This document shows positions 59,988 to 64,000 of a DNA stretch of 64,000 bases, one piece after another. The translations under genes were made by a program, and so were the position numbers. The notes below the pieces were generated by a model. The model was not told where the DNA came from, did no database searches, and saw nothing but the letters and a program-made list of their open reading frames with translations. Every line of letters starts with the position of its first letter. The stretch's first letter is position 1. Origin of the DNA: Enterococcaceae bacterium (lineage in GTDB: Bacteria > Bacillota > Bacilli > Lactobacillales > Enterococcaceae); contig JALCOL010000007.1 in assembly GCA_022649665.1 (NCBI GenBank), positions 38,345 to 102,344 of the forward strand, read 5' to 3'.

Positions 59988-60163
59988 CAAAAGAAGAGGG
60001 CGTGACAAAAGTACTCATCTTTGAGAAGCAGGAAAAAAGTCTGAAAATAGTTTCGTATATTTTCGCGATTTTTCGACTTGTTCACGGAGAAACCGCTTTT
60101 GGAACATCGTTTATCTAGAAACAGGGGCCATGACAAGACTTATGTCACGGTCCCTCTCTTTTT
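59988..60163 (+). mobile_element. MITE-like element with terminal inverted repeats (copy 3)
   Basis: About 175 bp without coding capacity between ftsH and hslO. The ends are imperfect inverted repeats of about 22 bp: 5' AAGAAGAGGGCGTGACAAAAGT against 3' ACTTATGTCACGGTCCCTCTCTT. The 3' end also forms a hairpin by itself (GGGGCCATGACA...TGTCACGGTCCC). Its interior matches the repeat at 7855-7974. No clear target-site duplication was found. A terminator function for ftsH is also likely. Confidence 0.55.
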
Positions 60164-60181
60164 CGTAAAGGAGAGAAATGT

Positions 60182-61066
60182 ATGTCAGAAAAAGATTATA
60201 TGGTCCGCGCTTTAGGGAGCAGTGAGCAAGTCCGTGCTTATGCGTTGAGCGGAAAAGGAGTCGTCGAAGAAGCTTGCCGGCGGCACCATTTGACGGTCGG
60301 GGCTGCGATTGCTTTGGGACGCACGATGATGGGGACGCTTTTATTAGGCGCGACCCTTAAAGGCGACGACAAATTGACGGTCAAGATCAACGGCGGCGGT
60401 CCGCTGGGGAGCATCGTCGTTGACGGCAACGGACACGGAACAGTCAAAGGGTATGTGCAGCACGAGGATGTCGAGCTGCCGAAAGATGAAAACGGCATCG
60501 ATTCTTTAGCAAGCATCGTCGGGACAAATGGTGTTGTCACCGTGATCAAAGATCTTGGTTTGAAAGAACCTTTCAGCGGACAAACGCCGATCGTAAGCGG
60601 TGAGATCGGCGATGATCTCACTTATTATTTAGCGTCTTCTGAACAGATCCCGTCTGCGATCGGCCTCAGTGCCGCGATCGATGAAAAGCATCAGGTGCTG
60701 GCGGCGGGCGGCTTCATGCTGCAAGTTTTGCCGGGAGCAAGCGATGAAGTCGTTGCTTCACTTGAAGAAAAAATCAAAGCGATCGGCTCGCTTTCCAAAC
60801 GTCTGGAAAAAGGCGAGACCCCTGAAGATATTTTGCGAGTGATCTTCGGAGCGGATCTTAAGATCTTGGATAAGCTGCCGGTTTCGTTCCGCTGCGACTG
60901 CTCCAAAGAAAAATTTGCCGCTGCGATCGTCGCTTTAGGCGAAAAAGAGATCACGAACTTGATCGAAGAAGACCACGGCGCAGAAGCAGTCTGCCGCTTT
61001 TGCGGGAAAAAATATCACTATTCGGAAGATGAACTGAAGCAGCTGCTGAAAGACGCGCAAGAGTAA
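60182..61066 (+). CDS. hslO: Redox-regulated chaperone Hsp33
   Basis: 294 residues. The Hsp33 core (RALGSSEQVRAYALSGKGVVEEACRRHHLT) is followed by the C-terminal redox switch with four zinc cysteines, CDC (about 237-239) and CRFC (about 268-271). Oxidation releases zinc and activates the holdase. AAAGGAGAG precedes ATG60182. It sits in the conserved position between ftsH and dusB. Confidence 0.96.
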   Translation: MSEKDYMVRALGSSEQVRAYALSGKGVVEEACRRHHLTVGAAIALGRTMMGTLLLGATLKGDDKLTVKINGGGPLGSIVVDGNGHGTVKGYVQHEDVELPKDENGIDSLASIVGTNGVVTVIKDLGLKEPFSGQTPIVSGEIGDDLTYYLASSEQIPSAIGLSAAIDEKHQVLAAGGFMLQVLPGASDEVVASLEEKIKAIGSLSKRLEKGETPEDILRVIFGADLKILDKLPVSFRCDCSKEKFAAAIVALGEKEITNLIEEDHGAEAVCRFCGKKYHYSEDELKQLLKDAQE

Positions 61067-61079
61067 GAGGGGAAACATT

Positions 61080-62051
61080 TTGTGGAATATCGGTAAGGTA
61101 AAGATAGAAAACCCGGTCGTTTTGGCGCCAATGGCTGGCATCTCCAATGCGGCGTTCCGCCAGATCGCTAAACGATTCGGCGCAGGCTTGATCGTAAGCG
61201 AAATGATCAGTGATCAAGGGATCCATTTTCGCAATAAAAAGACACTTGAAATGCTTTATATCGCTGAAAACGAACATCCGATCAGTACGCAGATCTTTGG
61301 CGGCAGTGCGGAAAGTCTGACGGAAGCGGCGGTATACGTCGCGGAGAACACCAAGACGGACATGATCGACATCAATCTGGGCTGCCCGGTCAAAAAAGTG
61401 ATCAAAGCAAATGCGGGCTCGCAGTGGCTTTTAGATCCGGATCGGTTGTATCATATGGTCGATCAAGTCTCACATGCGATCGATCTGCCGCTGACGGTCA
61501 AGATGCGGATCGGCTGGGATGCGCAGCATATCAACGCGCTTGAAAATGCACAGGCGGCCCAAGCGGGCGGAGCGGCAGCACTTGCAATGCATGGGCGGAC
61601 GAGCGCGCAAATGTATACCGGCCACGCAGATTGGGAGATTCTAAAAAAAGTCAGTGCGCAATTAACGATTCCCTTTATCGGCAACGGCGACGTCAGAACA
61701 CCGGAAGACGCCAAACGGATGCTGACGGAAACGGGTGCCAGCGGCGTGATGATCGGACGAGCGGCTTTGGGGAACCCGTGGCTGATCCGCCGAACAGTTG
61801 AATATTTGACGACCGGCACGCTTTTGCCGGAACCCGCACCGGAAGAAAAAATCGCGCTTGCTTTGACACATCTGCAAAGTCTGATCCAGTTGAAAGGCGA
61901 GAAAGCCGGAACGCATGAATTCCGCCAGCACGCGGCTTACTATTTGAAGGGGATCCCGCACGCTGCTCCGGTGAAGTCGCAGCTGTACCAAGCGGAAACT
62001 GAAAAAGAAGTCCGTTCGATCTTTAACGTTTTCCTGGAACGAATTGCGTAA
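61080..62051 (+). CDS. dusB: tRNA-dihydrouridine synthase DusB
   Basis: 323 residues. FMN-binding barrel: VLAPMAGISNAAFRQIAKRFGAGLIVSEMI, the catalytic cysteine in DINLGCPVKKVIKANAGSQWL, MRIGWD, MHGRTSAQMYTGHADW and IGNGDVRTPEDA. It reduces uridine in tRNA D-loops. The start is TTG61080, 9 bases after GAGGGG; no nearby ATG fits. Confidence 0.95.
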   Translation: MWNIGKVKIENPVVLAPMAGISNAAFRQIAKRFGAGLIVSEMISDQGIHFRNKKTLEMLYIAENEHPISTQIFGGSAESLTEAAVYVAENTKTDMIDINLGCPVKKVIKANAGSQWLLDPDRLYHMVDQVSHAIDLPLTVKMRIGWDAQHINALENAQAAQAGGAAALAMHGRTSAQMYTGHADWEILKKVSAQLTIPFIGNGDVRTPEDAKRMLTETGASGVMIGRAALGNPWLIRRTVEYLTTGTLLPEPAPEEKIALALTHLQSLIQLKGEKAGTHEFRQHAAYYLKGIPHAAPVKSQLYQAETEKEVRSIFNVFLERIA

Positions 62052-62105
62052 GCGACCTTGCTTTTTTAAATCGGGCTGTGGCATTATGTATAGGAGACAA
62101 AATGA

Positions 62106-63608
<1,503 letters not shown>

Positions 63609-63616
63609 AAAAATTC

Positions 63617-63656
63617 CTGAGAGAAGCCTGCTTAAATGCGCAGCTTCTCTCTTTTT
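63617..63656 (+). terminator. Intrinsic terminator of lysS
   Basis: GAGAGAAGC pairs with GCTTCTCTC, with an inner partly paired loop, followed by TTTTT. Confidence 0.85.
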
Positions 63657-63741
63657 ATGACGTGAAAAGCGAACGATTTTGTGTTTTGTAATTTCAATCG
63701 GCCGTCTTTTAAAAAAAGATCGAAAAACCGTCTTTTTTTTG

Positions 63742-63770
63742 TTGACCTCAGCCCGCTCAGTTGGTATAGT
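63742..63770 (+). promoter_or_regulatory. rRNA operon promoter P1
   Basis: TTGACC (63742-63747), 17-base spacer, TATAGT (63765-63770). Located about 115 bases upstream of a second promoter, in the tandem arrangement typical of rrn operons. Confidence 0.7.
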
Positions 63771-63856
63771 AATATACGTTGCTGAGGGAGAGCAGTTGTC
63801 AAACAACACCTTCTTCGGAAATGAATAACAACTCTTAAAAATAAATAAAAAAATCA

Positions 63857-63885
63857 TTGACAAGCATAACAGCTGATGATAAGAT
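63857..63885 (+). promoter_or_regulatory. rRNA operon promoter P2
   Basis: Perfect TTGACA (63857-63862), 17-base spacer, TAAGAT (63880-63885), preceded by an A/T-rich UP-like stretch (63836-63854). Confidence 0.7.
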
Positions 63886-63889
63886 ATAA

Positions 63890-64000
63890 GAGTTGACGCG
63901 AACAAGTCGCGTTCAGTGCTGACAAGCGCTGTGTAGACCTTTGAAAACTGAACAAAGCAAAGACGAACCAATGTGCAGGGCGTTTCGAGCGATCGAAACA
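63890..64000 (+). other. rRNA operon leader (16S gene begins beyond the window)
   Basis: The leader contains ACGCGAACAAGTCGCGT (a 6-bp hairpin) and CTTTGAAAACTGAACAAAG near 63940-63958, which closely resembles the boxA/leader sequence found before 16S rRNA in Lactobacillales. The start of mature 16S (GAGTTTGATCCTGGCTCAG) is not reached. No other gene is seen between lysS and the window end. Confidence 0.75.

Overview
The window reads as the chromosome of a low-GC-phylum, Gram-positive, non-sporulating Lactobacillales bacterium, most like the Enterococcaceae. By eye the base composition is close to half G+C, which is high for that group. The family assignment is inferred from gene order and gene content: ldh-pth-mfd...divIC-tilS-hpt-ftsH-hslO-dusB-lysS-rRNA, prsA/hit/ecsAB, an Mga-type regulator, an Ldt_fm-like L,D-transpeptidase, DUF915 and DUF998 proteins. 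It does not come from a 16S sequence. The sporulation genes found between mfd and ftsH in Bacillus are absent. No phage, integrase, IS transposase, CRISPR array or tRNA gene was seen.

Layout. 0-8.7 kb: Mg transporter, rRNA/tRNA methyltransferases (rlmA, trmL), a phosphatase, recD2, a lipid kinase, and queT behind a preQ1 riboswitch. A promoter-hairpins-terminator unit (2352-2497) precedes trmL. 8.8-15.3 kb: rpmG-secE, nusG, a lipoprotein hydrolase, serine dehydratase (convergent), then the ribosomal stalk region rplKA and rplJL with an L10 leader. 15.4-20.5 kb: an accessory block on the minus strand that is unusual for a lactic acid bacterium. It holds a complete CpI-like [FeFe] hydrogenase gene between a NuoF-tail/GltD-type electron-transfer subunit and an ECF S component. 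Both flanking genes carry a single-base frameshift in a homopolymer. The operon's promoter has a perfect 16-bp palindrome over its -35 box. 20.5-25.3 kb: Fur-box-controlled feoAB plus a Cys-rich membrane peptide, then a secreted cell-wall-binding-repeat/CAP protein.

25.3-36.9 kb: a thioredoxin-like protein, prsA, hit, ecsAB, nagZ-proB-proA, an unknown anchored protein, nnrE, an ABC1/UbiB kinase and a DUF308 protein. 37-42.7 kb (minus): an Mga-like regulator with brnQ, and an amino-acid ABC transporter preceded by a lysine riboswitch, so probably a lysine importer. 42.7-45.8 kb: an apparent operon of a DMT-type transporter, a sirtuin, a sugar O-acetyltransferase fused to chorismate mutase, and the niacin repressor NiaR. 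45.9-63.6 kb: L,D-transpeptidase and ldh (minus), then the conserved housekeeping run pth to lysS. The window ends in an rRNA operon leader with two tandem promoters.

The genes most worth following are the damaged hydrogenase operon, the acetyltransferase-chorismate mutase fusion, the candidate small RNA before trmL, and a MITE-like/terminator-associated repeat family found at four places.
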